A stretch of 64,000 nt of DNA, taken from positions 174,616 through 238,615 of the forward strand of contig NZ_JHWD01000008.1 in assembly GCF_000622225.1 (NCBI RefSeq). Reading direction: 5' to 3'. The notes beneath the pieces were generated by a model that was given only the letters and a program-made list of their open reading frames with translations, made no database searches and was not told where the DNA came from. The position numbers and the translations under genes are program-made. Below are positions 25,362 through 35,239 of the stretch, piece by piece (within the stretch, counting starts at the first letter, position 1; every line of letters starts with the position of its first letter). Source of the stretch: Roseomonas mucosa ATCC BAA-692. GTDB lineage: Bacteria > Pseudomonadota > Alphaproteobacteria > Acetobacterales > Acetobacteraceae.

Positions 25362-27467
25362 CTATTCCTCCCAGCCGATGGCGCGGCGCAGGAAGGCGGT
25401 GCCGAGGGCCGAGAAGGTGGCGATCTCGCCGCTGTCCTTGCCATAGCCATGGCCGCCCGCGCCGGGCTCGTAGAAATGCGCGTCGTAGCCCATGGCCTGG
25501 AGCTTCGCCGCCATCTTGCGGGCATGGCCGGGATGGACGCGATCGTCCTTGCGTGCCGTGGCGAGCAGGATGGGCGGGTAGCGCCGGCCCGGCTCGGCGG
25601 TGTGGTAGGCCGAGATGTGCCGGAGGAAGGCCCAGTCCTCCGGCTTCTCCGGGTCGCCGTATTCCGCGATCCAGCTCGCCCCGGCCAGCAGCTTCGTATA
25701 GCGGCGCATGTCCACCAGCGGGATGGTGCAGAACAGCGCCCCGAAACGCTCCGGATAGCGTGTCAGCATGTTCGCGATCAGCAGCCCGCCGTTCGAGCCG
25801 CCCTCCGCCGCGATGCGCTCCGGCCGGGTGACGCCGCGCCGCACCAGATCCTCCGCCACGGCGGCGAAATCGTCGTGCGAGCGGATCTTGTTGGCCAGCC
25901 GCCCGGCCTCGTGCCAGCGCGTGCCGAACTCGCCGCCGCCGCGGATGTTGGCGAGCACGGTGGTGCCGCCCTTCTCCAGCCAGAGCTTGCCCGTGCGCAG
26001 GGCGTAATAGGGCTGGGTGGTGACCTGGAAGCCGCCATAGCCCGTCATGTGCACCGGCGCGTCGCCGGTCAGCCCCTCCGGCCCGACCTGCACATAGGGG
26101 ATGCGTTCCCCATCCACCGAGACCGCCTCGTGCCGCGTCACCGCCAGCCCGGCCGCGTCATAGACGCGCGGCGCCTGCTTCAGCAGCGCCGGCATGGGCA
26201 GCTCCAGGGAGGACAGCATCAGGCTCGGCGGGGTGACGGGGTCCTGGGCGCTGACCATCAGCGTGCCGTCGGATTCCGCCTCCTCCGCATCCAGCGGCCA
26301 GACGCCGACCACGCCGATTCGCGGCAGGCCCGGGATCTCCGCGGCGTGCCATTCCACGCCGCCGTCGCCGGGCGGGGTCCGCAGGGTGAAGACCGGGCGC
26401 AGGTCGTCCAGCACCGACAGCACGAGCCGCCCCCGGCACCAGAAGAAGCCCTGCAGCGCCCGCCGCTCGCCCGGCACGAAAAGCGTGGCGAAGTCCCGGC
26501 TCCCCGCCAGGAAATCCGCCAGCCGGATGCCCAGCAGCGTGTCCGGCGCGTGGGTCTTCCCCGCCACCGTCCAGGGCGTGCGCGGCCAGAGGGCCAGCCA
26601 GCCCTCCAGCTCCGCGCCGCCGGCCGGGACGGTGCCGCCATGGTGCCAGTCCAGCCGCATGTCGGTCGGCAGGTCGAGCGTCCTGACCGCCCCGCCCGGC
26701 TTCGCCAGGTGGTAGCGCGCATCGTAGAAGCCGATCTGCTCGCGGAACACCAGATGGCCCGTCTCGCGGTCCACCGTGCCCCAGAGCCCCATGCTCTCCG
26801 GCGCGGTCTCGAACAGCACCTCCGCCGCCAGCGGCGCCTCGCCCCGGCGCCAGAGCCGGATGCGGCGGGGATAGCCGGACTGGGTGGCATTCCCCTCGCC
26901 CAGCGCGGTGGAGAGCAGCAGCGCGTCGCGATCGATCCAGTCCACCATCCCCTTGGCTTCCGGCACGGCGAAGCCGCCCTCCACGAAGCACCGGCCGGGA
27001 AGGTCGAACTCCCGCAGCACCGCCGCGTCGCCACCGCCGCGCGACAGCGACAGGATCGCCCGGTCATGCGCGCCCGGCAGGCTGCGCGCCCCCTGCCAGA
27101 CCCAATCCTCCCCCTCCGCCGCCGCCAGGGCGTCGAGGTCGAGCAGGTCCTCCCAGGCCGGATCGCTGGTGCGGTAGGATTCCAGCGTCGTCCGCCGCCA
27201 GAGCCCGCGCGGCCGTCCGGCATCCTGCCAGAAATTGTACAGTAGCCCGCCCCGGCGGGTGACGAAGGGCAACTTGTCCGGCCGGTCCATCGCCGCCTTC
27301 AGCGCGTCGCGATCGGCCTCGAATCGGGAATCGGCAAGGTCGGCGAGCAGCGCGGCATTCCGCGCCTCCACCCATTCCAGGGCACGGGCGCCCTCCACCT
27401 CCTCCAGCCAGAGCCAGGGGTCCTCGTCCGGCGCGGCGAGAGTCGGGCGGGAATCGGGTTCCGGCAT
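25362..27467 (-). CDS. Prolyl oligopeptidase family serine peptidase (S9A)
   Basis: A 701-aa peptidase cleaving short peptides after proline or a related residue. It starts with the S9A N-terminal segment DEDPWLWLEEVEGARALEWVEARN, then a seven-bladed propeller, then the alpha/beta hydrolase domain. The catalytic Ser is in EGGSNGGLL, the Asp in ATARKDDRVHPGH and the His in GAGGHGYGK. The ATG at 27467 was chosen because AGAGGA lies 7 bases upstream; the next upstream ATG (27476) has no room for a ribosome site. No signal peptide, so probably cytoplasmic. It is convergent with the bestrophin gene across repeat copy 4. Confidence 0.94.
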   Translation of the reverse strand: MPEPDSRPTLAAPDEDPWLWLEEVEGARALEWVEARNAALLADLADSRFEADRDALKAAMDRPDKLPFVTRRGGLLYNFWQDAGRPRGLWRRTTLESYRTSDPAWEDLLDLDALAAAEGEDWVWQGARSLPGAHDRAILSLSRGGGDAAVLREFDLPGRCFVEGGFAVPEAKGMVDWIDRDALLLSTALGEGNATQSGYPRRIRLWRRGEAPLAAEVLFETAPESMGLWGTVDRETGHLVFREQIGFYDARYHLAKPGGAVRTLDLPTDMRLDWHHGGTVPAGGAELEGWLALWPRTPWTVAGKTHAPDTLLGIRLADFLAGSRDFATLFVPGERRALQGFFWCRGRLVLSVLDDLRPVFTLRTPPGDGGVEWHAAEIPGLPRIGVVGVWPLDAEEAESDGTLMVSAQDPVTPPSLMLSSLELPMPALLKQAPRVYDAAGLAVTRHEAVSVDGERIPYVQVGPEGLTGDAPVHMTGYGGFQVTTQPYYALRTGKLWLEKGGTTVLANIRGGGEFGTRWHEAGRLANKIRSHDDFAAVAEDLVRRGVTRPERIAAEGGSNGGLLIANMLTRYPERFGALFCTIPLVDMRRYTKLLAGASWIAEYGDPEKPEDWAFLRHISAYHTAEPGRRYPPILLATARKDDRVHPGHARKMAAKLQAMGYDAHFYEPGAGGHGYGKDSGEIATFSALGTAFLRRAIGWEE

Positions 27468-27794
27468 GGCGGGCATCCTCTGAACGGCCGGGACGAGGCC
27501 AGGAGTGGAAAAGGGGCACAGGGTGGCGGGGACGACCCGGCGAGGATAGAGCCAGGGCAGCCCCGCGCCAAAACAGCGTGGCCGCCCGCGAATGTTCCGA
27601 TTTCGTTTCGTATTGCCGAAGCGCAAGGAAATCCCTGCGCCAACCCTCAAGGATGCAGCCGCCATCCGTTTCGGATCGTTGCAAAACCTTTATGCAGCAT
27701 CCTCGTTCTCAGAATGACCGCTGGACATGGCATCGCCGTCCAGGCTTCTTATATTACAGCCATGACAGAATCATCCGCCCGGGAGAACCGTCCC
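27468..27794. promoter_or_regulatory. Divergent 327-bp intergenic region with an AT-richer core
   Basis: It separates the prolyl oligopeptidase gene (minus) from the Tim44-like gene (plus). Bases 27590-27760 are clearly less GC-rich than their surroundings and include TTGCAAAACC and CTTCTTATATTACAG, so both promoters are probably here. I cannot assign -35/-10 boxes with confidence. No gene is seen. Confidence 0.4.
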
Positions 27795-28820
27795 ATGCAT
27801 CGCCGGACCGTCCGCAAGGCCCGCTTCCTCGCGGGCTTCGCCGCCCTTGCCCTGGCCCTGGCGCCGGCCCTCGCCGAAGCGCGCCCCGGTGGCGGCTTCT
27901 CCTCGGGCAGCCGCGGCAGCCGCAGCTTCAACGCGCCCCCAGCCACCCGCACCGCACCGGGCGGCGGCACGAACACCTTCGACCGCAGCGACATGTCGCG
28001 CGGCGGCGTCAACCAGGCCACCCCGGCCCGGCCGCCCAGCTACACCCCCGCCCCGGCGGGCAGCCGCTTCGGCGGCGGCTTCATGGGCGGCATGATGGGC
28101 GGCCTGTTCGGCGCCGGCCTGCTCGGCATGCTGTTCGGCTTCGGCTTCGGCGGCATTTCCGGCTTTGCCGGTGTGATCGGCCTGCTGCTGCAGATCGCCC
28201 TGGTTGTCGGCGGCATCATGCTGCTGATGCGCTTCCTCCGCCGCCGCCAGACCGGCATGGCCCAAGGGGGAACGCCCCGGGGCGGCATGGCCATGGCCGG
28301 GAACGCCCCGGGCTATGCCCGTGAAACGCAGGACCCGATGGGCAACCGCCCCGGCCCGCTGGGCGGCGCCATGCGCGGTGCGGCCTCGGGCCGTCCCGTC
28401 GCGCCGGCCAGCGCCGCGGTGCAGGTCGGCCAGGCCGATTTCGCCGCCTTCGAGCGCAACCTGCAGGCGGTGAACGCCGCCTGGTCGCGTGGTGACGCCG
28501 AGGCCCTGGCCCGCCTCTCCACGCCGGAGATGCTGCGCTACTTCACCAACGACCTGCAGGACCTGAAGGCGCGCGGCTGGCGCAACGAGACCCGTGACGT
28601 CCGGCTGGAATCCGGTGACCTCGCCGAGGCCTGGGGCGAGAACGGCCAGGAATTCGCCACGGTCGCGATGCGCTTCAGCCTGATCGACGTGACCCGCGAC
28701 AGCAGCGGCGCGGTGGTGGAGGGAGACCCGCAGGCCCGCCAGACCGTGACGGAAATCTGGACCTTCACCCGCCAGCCGGGCCAGGACTGGCTGCTCTCCG
28801 CGATCCAGCAGGCGGCCTGA
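27795..28820 (+). CDS. Tim44-like domain membrane protein
   Basis: A 341-aa protein. The N-terminus (MHRRTVRKARFLAGFAALAL, then ALAPALAEA) is a signal peptide. It is followed by a Gly/Ser/Arg-rich low-complexity stretch, a Gly/Met/Phe-rich hydrophobic region with one or two membrane segments (FAGVIGLLLQIALVVGGIML), and a C-terminal Tim44-like domain from about residue 215 (FAAFERNLQAVNAAWSRGD to the end). Family members are inner-membrane-associated; their bacterial role is poorly defined. GGGAGA 8 bases before the ATG at 27795 decides the start. Confidence 0.88.
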   Translation: MHRRTVRKARFLAGFAALALALAPALAEARPGGGFSSGSRGSRSFNAPPATRTAPGGGTNTFDRSDMSRGGVNQATPARPPSYTPAPAGSRFGGGFMGGMMGGLFGAGLLGMLFGFGFGGISGFAGVIGLLLQIALVVGGIMLLMRFLRRRQTGMAQGGTPRGGMAMAGNAPGYARETQDPMGNRPGPLGGAMRGAASGRPVAPASAAVQVGQADFAAFERNLQAVNAAWSRGDAEALARLSTPEMLRYFTNDLQDLKARGWRNETRDVRLESGDLAEAWGENGQEFATVAMRFSLIDVTRDSSGAVVEGDPQARQTVTEIWTFTRQPGQDWLLSAIQQAA

Positions 28821-28851
28821 TCCCGCCGGCCCCGCTCGGGGCATGACAAAG

Positions 28852-28886
28852 AAGGCCGGGTCCTGACGGGACCCGGCCTTTTCTGT
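28852..28886. terminator. Bidirectional Rho-independent terminator
   Basis: A perfect 12-bp stem AAGGCCGGGTCC / GGACCCGGCCTT with a five-base loop is followed by TTTTCTG on the plus strand, and by TTCTTTG on the minus strand. It lies between the convergent Tim44-like and ilvD genes and would stop both transcripts. It is unrelated in sequence to the repeat family. Confidence 0.9.
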
Positions 28887-28936
28887 ATCCCGGGATCGGC
28901 AGGGGCGTGGCCGCCCCCGCCGGCATCACCCTGGCA

Positions 28937-30775
28937 TTACTCCTGCGGGACCTGCCGCACCGCGCCCTTGGCGGCGCTGGTCGCCAGCATGGCATAGGCC
29001 CGGAGCGCGGCGCTGACCTTGCGTGCGCGCGGCGCGGCGGGCTTCCAGCCGATCGCCTCGCGGGCGGCGCGGCGGCGCTCCAGCTCCGCCTCATCGACGG
29101 CGAGGTGGATGCGGCGGTTGGGGATGTCGATCTCGATCCGGTCGCCCTGCTCCACCAGGCCGATCAGCCCGCCCTCGGCCGCCTCGGGCGAGACATGGCC
29201 GATGGAAAGCCCCGAGGAACCGCCGGAGAAGCGCCCGTCCGTCACCAGGGCGCAGGCTTTCCCGAGCCCCTTCGACTTCAGGTAGCTGGTCGGGTACAGC
29301 ATCTCCTGCATCCCCGGCCCGCCGCGCGGCCCCTCGTAGCGGATCAGCACCACCTCGCCCGGCTTCACCTTGTTGCCGAGGATGCCTTCCACGGCGGCGT
29401 CCTGGCTCTCGAAGACATGGGCGGGGCCGGAGAACTTCAGGATGCTCTCGTCCACCCCGGCGGTCTTCACGATGCAGCCGTCCAGGGCCAGGTTGCCGAA
29501 CAGCACGGCCAGCCCGCCGTCGCGGGAATAGGCATGCTCCAGGTCGCGGATGACGCCCTTCCCGCGGTCCAGGTCCAGCTCGTCGAAGCGGGATTCCTGG
29601 CTGAAGGCCACCTGGGTCGGGATGCCGCCCGGCGCGGCGCGGTAGAACTCCTTCACCGCCGCGCTCTCGGTGGTCCGCACGTCCCAGCGTGCCAGCGCCT
29701 TGCCCAGCGTGCCCTCGGCCACGTTGCCGGTGCTGGTGTCCACCAGACCGGCGCGGTCCAGCTCGCCCAGGATGGCCATGATGCCGCCGGCGCGGTGCAC
29801 GTCCTCCATATGCACCTGCGACACGGCGGGCGCGACCTTGCACAGCACCGGCACGCGGCGGGACAGGCGGTCGATATCCGCCATGGTGAAGGGGACTTCC
29901 CCCTCGTTCGCGGCGGCGAGCAGGTGCAGCACGGTGTTGGTCGAGCCGCCCATGGCGATGTCGAGCGTCATCGCGTTCTCGAAGGCGGCGAAGGAGGCGA
30001 CGTTGCGCGGCAACACGGACGCGTCGTCCTGCTCGTAGTGGCGGCGGGCGAGATCGACGATCAGGTGCCCCGCCTCGACAAAGAGACGGCGGCGGTCGGC
30101 ATGGGTCGCCAGCGTCGAGCCGTTGCCCGGCAGCGCCAGGCCCAGCGCCTCGGTCAGGCAGTTCATCGAATTGGCCGTGAACATGCCGGAGCAGGAGCCG
30201 CAGGTCGGGCAGGCGGAACGCTCGATGACCTTCACCTCCTCGTCCGAGACGCGGTCGTCGGCGGCGGCCACCATGGCATCGATCAGGTCGTACTTCTTTG
30301 TCACGCCGTGGGCGACGACCTTGCCCGCCTCCATCGGCCCGCCGGAGACGAAGACCACGGGGATGTTCAGCCGCAGCGCGGCCATCAGCATGCCCGGCGT
30401 GATCTTGTCGCAGTTGGAGATGCAGACCATGGCATCGGCGCAGTGCGCGTTGACCATGTATTCCACGCTGTCGGCGATCAGCTCGCGCGACGGCAGCGAA
30501 TAGAGCATCCCGTCATGCCCCATGGCGATGCCGTCATCCACCGCGATGGTGTTGAACTCCTTGGCCACGCCGCCCGCGCGCTCGATCTCCCGCGCCACCA
30601 GCTGTCCGAGGTCCTTCAGGTGGACATGGCCCGGGACGAACTGGGTGAAGGAGTTGACCACGGCGATGATCGGCTTGCCGAAATCGCCGTCCTTCATGCC
30701 GGTGGCGCGCCAAAGGCCGCGGGCGCCGGCCATGTTGCGGCCATGGGTGGTGGTGCGGGAACGATAGGCAGGCAT
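28937..30775 (-). CDS. ilvD: Dihydroxy-acid dehydratase IlvD
   Basis: A 612-aa enzyme converting dihydroxy-isovalerate and dihydroxy-methylvalerate to the 2-oxo acids in valine, leucine and isoleucine synthesis; it also feeds pantothenate. The start [19 protein letters not shown] matches the conserved N-terminus (E. coli [19 protein letters not shown]). Fe-S cysteines are visible in [11 protein letters not shown] and [16 protein letters not shown], the latter followed by the conserved [13 protein letters not shown]. Length and motifs are normal. It stands alone on the minus strand and ends at a strong bidirectional terminator. Confidence 0.98.
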   Translation of the reverse strand: MPAYRSRTTTHGRNMAGARGLWRATGMKDGDFGKPIIAVVNSFTQFVPGHVHLKDLGQLVAREIERAGGVAKEFNTIAVDDGIAMGHDGMLYSLPSRELIADSVEYMVNAHCADAMVCISNCDKITPGMLMAALRLNIPVVFVSGGPMEAGKVVAHGVTKKYDLIDAMVAAADDRVSDEEVKVIERSACPTCGSCSGMFTANSMNCLTEALGLALPGNGSTLATHADRRRLFVEAGHLIVDLARRHYEQDDASVLPRNVASFAAFENAMTLDIAMGGSTNTVLHLLAAANEGEVPFTMADIDRLSRRVPVLCKVAPAVSQVHMEDVHRAGGIMAILGELDRAGLVDTSTGNVAEGTLGKALARWDVRTTESAAVKEFYRAAPGGIPTQVAFSQESRFDELDLDRGKGVIRDLEHAYSRDGGLAVLFGNLALDGCIVKTAGVDESILKFSGPAHVFESQDAAVEGILGNKVKPGEVVLIRYEGPRGGPGMQEMLYPTSYLKSKGLGKACALVTDGRFSGGSSGLSIGHVSPEAAEGGLIGLVEQGDRIEIDIPNRRIHLAVDEAELERRRAAREAIGWKPAAPRARKVSAALRAYAMLATSAAKGAVRQVPQE

Positions 30776-30989
30776 GGACTTGCGTCTTCCTCGAACGTCG
30801 GAGCCGTTTCCCCGACCTTTCCCACGCACCGGAAGGGAGTTCAACGCACCCCATCCTCAGGGCTGCTCCGGGCTGAGCATGGGGCTCCCCCCCCCGGGGG
30901 ACGGCGCGACGCCCGGACCACCGGCGCATGCCAGCCTCATCTGACGGCCGCGTGACCGGAACCGCCGGACATGCTAGCCCCGCGCAACA

Positions 30990-31781
30990 ATGTTCAAGCG
31001 CCTGCTGCGGCATCCTGCGACGCTCACGGCGGCGGCGCGCCTGATCGGCCTGTATCTGGCCTTCGTCTACGCGACCACGCGCTGGACCTTCCTGGGCCGG
31101 GACGACATGACGGAGGCCGTGGCCACGGGCCGGCCGCTGATGGTCTCCTTCTGGCATGAGCGCCTGCCGATGATGCCCATGCTCTGGCGCCTGGCGCGGG
31201 AGCACTTCCCGGTGCTGCGCCCGCGCCGGACCCATGTGCTGGTCTCCCGCCACAGGGATGGTCGCTTCATCGGCGACATCATCGCCCGTTTCCAGCTCGA
31301 CACCGTCCACGGCTCCACCTCGCGCGGCGGGGCCTCGGGGATGATGAGCATCCTGCGCCTGCTGGCGCGCGGCGACCTCGCGGCCATCACCCCCGACGGC
31401 CCGCGCGGCCCGAGGCGGGAGGCGGCGCCGGGCGTGGCGCAGCTCGGCGCCACGGCGCGGGCCGCGGTCATCCCCTGCGCGGCCGCCACGACACGGCGCC
31501 ACATGCTGCGCTCCTGGGACCGGATGATGCTGCCCCTGCCCTTCGGGCGCGGGGTGGTGGTGGTGCTTCCGGCGGTCCTCGTGTCGCGGGACGATATCGA
31601 GGGCGGGCGGCAGGCCATCGCCGCCGGGATGAACGAGGCCTGCGCCATCGCCGATGCCTGGGTGGCGGGCCGCCCGCTGCCCCCGGCTGGCCGGCATGGG
31701 GAAGCACAGCCGGATGGGCCGGTGGACCGGCAGGCGGGCGGCCGGGCGGACGCGCCGCATGACGGGCTCCGGCCGGGATGA
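30990..31781 (+). CDS. DUF374 family lysophospholipid-type acyltransferase
   Basis: A 263-aa protein of the DUF374 group of the LPLAT acyltransferases. It has a hydrophobic N-terminal segment, the conserved MVSFWHERLPMMP, the SRHRDGRFIGDII catalytic-type HxxxxD region, and TPDGPRGPRREAAPGV, which is diagnostic of DUF374. It likely acts at the inner membrane on a lipid A or phospholipid precursor, and the substrate is not established. It overlaps the waaA start by four bases and is the first gene of a lipid A/Kdo operon (DUF374-waaA-lpxK). The ending after residue 235 is Gly/Asp/Arg-rich and unstructured. Confidence 0.9.
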   Translation: MFKRLLRHPATLTAAARLIGLYLAFVYATTRWTFLGRDDMTEAVATGRPLMVSFWHERLPMMPMLWRLAREHFPVLRPRRTHVLVSRHRDGRFIGDIIARFQLDTVHGSTSRGGASGMMSILRLLARGDLAAITPDGPRGPRREAAPGVAQLGATARAAVIPCAAATTRRHMLRSWDRMMLPLPFGRGVVVVLPAVLVSRDDIEGGRQAIAAGMNEACAIADAWVAGRPLPPAGRHGEAQPDGPVDRQAGGRADAPHDGLRPG

Positions 31782-33106
31782 CGCCCGGCAGCCTGGCCTG
31801 GGATGCCACCGCGCGGCTGACGGCGCCGTTCTGGCGCCTGCACCTGCGGCGGCGCGCCCGGCGGAACAAGGAGATCCCCGCCCGCCTGCAGGAGCGCGAG
31901 GGCGGCGGCGCGGCCCGGCCTCCGGGGCGGCTGCTCTGGCTGCACGGCGCCAGCGTGGGGGAGAGCCTGTCCATCCTGCCGCTGATCGAGGCGCTGGCCC
32001 GGCGCGACCCGGCGCTGCGCTTCCTGGTCACCACCGGCACCGTGACCTCGGCGGAACTGCTGATGCGCCGCCTGCCGGAAACGCTCCGCCCCCGGCTGCA
32101 GCACCGCTTCGTGCCGCTGGACGTGCCGGACTGGGCGGACCGCTTCCTGCAGGGCTGGCGCCCGGATGCCGGGGTCTTCGTGGAAAGCGAGATCTGGCCG
32201 AACCTGCTGGCCGCCACGCGCCGGGCGCGGATTCCGATGCTGCTGGTCAATGCCCGCCTTTCGGAACGCTCGGCCCGGGGCTGGCGCTGGGCGCCGGGCC
32301 TGGCGCGGGAGGCCTTCTCCACCTTCCGGCTGGTGCTGGCGCAGAGCGAGGCCGACGCGGCGCGGCTGCGCGCCGCCGGGGCCGGGGAGGTGCGGGTCGC
32401 CGGCAACCTGAAATACGCGGCCTCCCCCCTGCCCGCCGATGCGGCGGAGCTGGCCCGCCTGCGCCGGCTGGTCGGCGACCGGCCCGTGCTCTTCGCCGCC
32501 AGCACCCATGCCGGGGAGGAGGGAATCCTCGCCCTGACGCATGAGCGACTCGCCCGGCGCCTGCCCGGGCTGCTCACGGTGATCGCCCCGCGCCACCCGG
32601 AACGCGGCGCGGAGCTGGCCGCCAGCCTGCCCGGCGCGGTCCGGCGCGGCGCGGGCGGCGAGCCGGGGCCGGAAACCGGCCTCTACCTCGTCGACACGCT
32701 GGGCGAGCTCGGCCTCTTCTACCGGCTGGCGGGGGCGGCGGTGATCGGCAAGTCCCTGCTGGCGCCCGGCGGCGGGCAGAATCCGCTGGAACCGGCGCGG
32801 CTCGGCTGCCCGATCCTGCTGGGGCCGCATATGGGCAACTTCGCCGACGTCACCGCCCGGTTGCTGGCCGCGGGCGGGGCAGTGCAGCTTCCCCCCGCCC
32901 CGGCCGCCGATCCGGCCATGCTGGCGGATGCCGCGCACGGCGTGCTAACCGATACGCGGCGGGCGGATCTGTTGCGGCAGGGTGCCGCCCGCGTCGCGGA
33001 AGGGGCATCGGGTCTGGCGGAGGACGTCGCCCGGACGATCGCGGAGCTGCTGCCCCAGCCGCCCACCCCGGGAACCCCCCGGGAGTGCCAGGAAGAGAGG
33101 ACCTGA
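31778..33106 (+). CDS. waaA: 3-deoxy-D-manno-octulosonic acid (Kdo) transferase WaaA
   Basis: A 442-aa GT30 glycosyltransferase that adds Kdo from CMP-Kdo to lipid IVA at the inner membrane. N-terminal motifs: WLHGASVGESLSILPL (with the conserved catalytic-type Glu), TTGTVTSAELL, and VFVESEIWPNLLAATR. The C-terminal half has FAASTHAGEEGILA, IAPRHPERGAEL and GGGQNPLEPARLGCPILLGPHMGNF, all typical of WaaA. A short N-terminal anchor is present. It sits between the DUF374 acyltransferase gene (4-base overlap) and lpxK (8-base gap). Confidence 0.96.
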   Translation: MTPGSLAWDATARLTAPFWRLHLRRRARRNKEIPARLQEREGGGAARPPGRLLWLHGASVGESLSILPLIEALARRDPALRFLVTTGTVTSAELLMRRLPETLRPRLQHRFVPLDVPDWADRFLQGWRPDAGVFVESEIWPNLLAATRRARIPMLLVNARLSERSARGWRWAPGLAREAFSTFRLVLAQSEADAARLRAAGAGEVRVAGNLKYAASPLPADAAELARLRRLVGDRPVLFAASTHAGEEGILALTHERLARRLPGLLTVIAPRHPERGAELAASLPGAVRRGAGGEPGPETGLYLVDTLGELGLFYRLAGAAVIGKSLLAPGGGQNPLEPARLGCPILLGPHMGNFADVTARLLAAGGAVQLPPAPAADPAMLADAAHGVLTDTRRADLLRQGAARVAEGASGLAEDVARTIAELLPQPPTPGTPRECQEERT

Positions 33107-33114
33107 CCGAGCCG

Positions 33115-34104
33115 ATGCGTGCCCCCGAGTTCTGGAGCGGGGACGGCGGGGGAGTGCTGCCCCTGCTCCTGTCTCCCCTGGCCGCGCTCTACGCTCAGGC
33201 GACGGCCAAGCGCGTCGCCAAGCCGGGCTGGAAGGCCCCGGTGCCGGTCATCTGCTGCGGCAACGTCACCGCCGGCGGCGCCGGCAAGACGACGCTGGCG
33301 CTCGACCTCGGCCGGCGCTTGGCCAATCGCGGCATCAACGTGCATTTCCTTTCGCGCGGCTATGGCGGCAAGCTGAAGGGCCCGTTGCGGGTCGATCCGG
33401 CGAAGCACGACAGCCATGACGTGGGCGACGAGGCCCTGCTGCTGGCCGCCGAGCGCCCGGCCTGGATCTCCGGCGACCGCGCCGCCGGCGCCCGCGCGGC
33501 GATCGAGGGCGGCGCGCAGGCCATCGTCATGGATGACGGGCTGCAGAACCCGACGCTGGAGAAGGACCTGTCGCTGCTGACCATCGACGGCTCCTACGGC
33601 TTCGGCAACGGGCACGTGATCCCGGCCGGGCCGCTGCGCGAATCCGTCGGGACCGCCGCCGCGCGCTGCCGCGCCGCGATCCTGATCGGCGAGGACCGCA
33701 CCGGGGCGCTGGCGAAGCTGCCACCGAGGATGCCGGTGCTGCGCGGCAAGCTGGTGCCGGGCCCGGAGGCCAGGATGCTGGTCGGGCAGCCGGTCTTCGC
33801 CTTCTGCGGCATCGGCAACCCGCTGAAGTTCTTCGCCAGCCTGCAGGAGGCCGGGGCGGTCATCGCCGGCCGCGCCGCCTATGCCGACCACTACCCCTTC
33901 GACGCCGGCGACCTGCGGGAGCTGCTGGCCGAGGCCGACCGGCTGCGCGCCATCCCCGTCACCACGCGCAAGGACTTCGTCCGCCTGCCCCAGGCTTTCC
34001 GCGCCCGGATCACGGTGCTGAACATCACCCTCGCCTGGGAGGAGCCGGCCACCATCGAGGCGCTGATCGACCCCCTGGCCCAGCAGGTGCCGATCCCGGC
34101 CTGA
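33115..34104 (+). CDS. lpxK: Tetraacyldisaccharide 4'-kinase LpxK
   Basis: A 329-aa kinase that phosphorylates the 4' position of the lipid A precursor to make lipid IVA. The P-loop is GNVTAGGAGKTT near residues 50-61. Other conserved elements are FLSRGYGGKLKGP, DVGDEALLLA, IVMDDGLQNPTLEKDLSLL and the C-terminal TTRKDFVRLP. The ATG at 33115 is preferred because family members begin MRAPxFW; a GTG at 33085 would overlap waaA. It ends the operon, and with waaA shows that the organism makes Kdo-containing lipopolysaccharide. Confidence 0.96.
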   Translation: MRAPEFWSGDGGGVLPLLLSPLAALYAQATAKRVAKPGWKAPVPVICCGNVTAGGAGKTTLALDLGRRLANRGINVHFLSRGYGGKLKGPLRVDPAKHDSHDVGDEALLLAAERPAWISGDRAAGARAAIEGGAQAIVMDDGLQNPTLEKDLSLLTIDGSYGFGNGHVIPAGPLRESVGTAAARCRAAILIGEDRTGALAKLPPRMPVLRGKLVPGPEARMLVGQPVFAFCGIGNPLKFFASLQEAGAVIAGRAAYADHYPFDAGDLRELLAEADRLRAIPVTTRKDFVRLPQAFRARITVLNITLAWEEPATIEALIDPLAQQVPIPA

Positions 34105-34276
34105 GCGAAAAGGGCGCCCCCCACAGGCCATCGGCAAAGGCCGCCCAGCCCTTGCCACGTGGTGCGCCGCGACCGGGATCCGGCAGGGAGCACCCCGGCC
34201 CAGGTTGCCAGGGTTTCATTTGCCGCGGCTGGGCCATTCACCTCGGATGCAGCCGCAACAACCCGCCGATTCCCCC

Positions 34277-34999
34277 ATGCCGCATCGTCACGCCACCGGG
34301 CGCCGCACCCTTCTGCTGGCCTCCTCGCTGCTGCTCGGCCTCGCCCTGCCCGCTTGGCCCCCTGCCTGGGCGGAGGAAGCACCCCCCTATGTCACCGCCC
34401 GGCAGCTCGACCTGACGGTGCTCCTCGCCCCGCCGCCGGACGCGGCGGTGCAGAGGATCGAGATCGACCGGATCATCGCGGTGCAGGCGGAAGCCAGCCC
34501 CGAGCGCATCGCCCAGGCCGTGGCGGATGCGAAGGAAGCCCTGTTCGACATGTTCGGCGGCATCCTCGGCGCCTCGCTGGACCGGGCGACGCTGCCCCGC
34601 ACGGCCCTGCTCTTCGACCGGATCGGCGCCTCGGAGGATGCCACGGTGGACCCGGCCAAGCCCTTCTTCGGCCGGGTGCGGCCCTACCTGGCCGATCCGC
34701 GGGTGAAGGCCCTGGTGCCGGCCTCGAAGAGCGGCTCCTGGCCCTCCGGCCACACGACCCGGGTGACCATGAGCGCCATCGTCCTGGCCGCCATGCTGCC
34801 GGAGCAGCGCGAGGCGATCTGGGAGCGGGCGCGGGGCTATGCCTGGAGCCGCGTGATCGGCGGCATGCACTACCCGAGCGACCTGGACGCCGGACAACGC
34901 GCCGGCACCGCCATGGCGGCGGTCCTCCTCGCCGATCCGGCCTTCCAGGCGGATTTCGCGGCCGCCAGGGCCGAGCTGCGGAGCGCCATGCACCTCTGA
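34277..34999 (+). CDS. Class A non-specific acid phosphatase (PAP2 superfamily), periplasmic
   Basis: A periplasmic phosphomonoesterase of the PhoC/PhoN type, 240 aa from this start. It has the full vanadate-type phosphatase signature: KPFFGRVRP (about residue 130), GSWPSGHTTR, and SRVIGGMHYPSDLDAGQ with the nucleophilic His. The N-terminus has a signal peptide with a double arginine (HATGRRTLLLASSLLLGLAL, cleavage near AWA). Starts at 34247 or 34205 are also open, and none has a convincing ribosome site, so the start is uncertain. It lies about 170 bp after lpxK and probably has its own promoter. Confidence 0.9.
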   Translation: MPHRHATGRRTLLLASSLLLGLALPAWPPAWAEEAPPYVTARQLDLTVLLAPPPDAAVQRIEIDRIIAVQAEASPERIAQAVADAKEALFDMFGGILGASLDRATLPRTALLFDRIGASEDATVDPAKPFFGRVRPYLADPRVKALVPASKSGSWPSGHTTRVTMSAIVLAAMLPEQREAIWERARGYAWSRVIGGMHYPSDLDAGQRAGTAMAAVLLADPAFQADFAAARAELRSAMHL

Positions 35000-35012
35000 C
35001 GCCAGGCTTTCC

Positions 35013-35208
35013 GGCGTTGCGCTCAATGGCTGGCCCCTGGGGAGGCCCCGCCTGCCCCCCCGGAACCCCCACCGCCGGAAAGCCAGGCTCTCCGGCACGA
35101 TCGGGCGCCAGCAAGGACCAACGAACCGGGTACGGGGCCCGCAGGGTCCTGGCGGATAGGAGGTCCGGGGGAAAGGCAGGGCTTTATCCCCTGGGGGAGC
35201 GCAGCGCC
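35013..35208 (-). repeat. Internally deleted form of the multi-hairpin repeat (copy 5)
   Basis: A 196-bp copy in reverse orientation between convergent genes. The left end GGCGTTGCGCT (35013-35023) is a perfect match to the terminal repeat; the right end AGCGCAGCGCC (35198-35208) matches at 10 of 11. Hairpins C (GCCGGAAAGCCAGGCTCTCC), B (GGCCCGCAGGGTCCTGG) and A are present, while D and E are missing. Confidence 0.8.
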
Positions 35209-35239
35209 AGCAGCGCCGCGCGCCCCCGGGCGGGCGGCA

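Noticed and set aside
25087..25446. Open frames within the repeat copies, for example 119 codons in copy 4
   Set aside because: Frames are not conserved between copies, lack ribosome sites and change with small indels; the hairpin structure is conserved instead.
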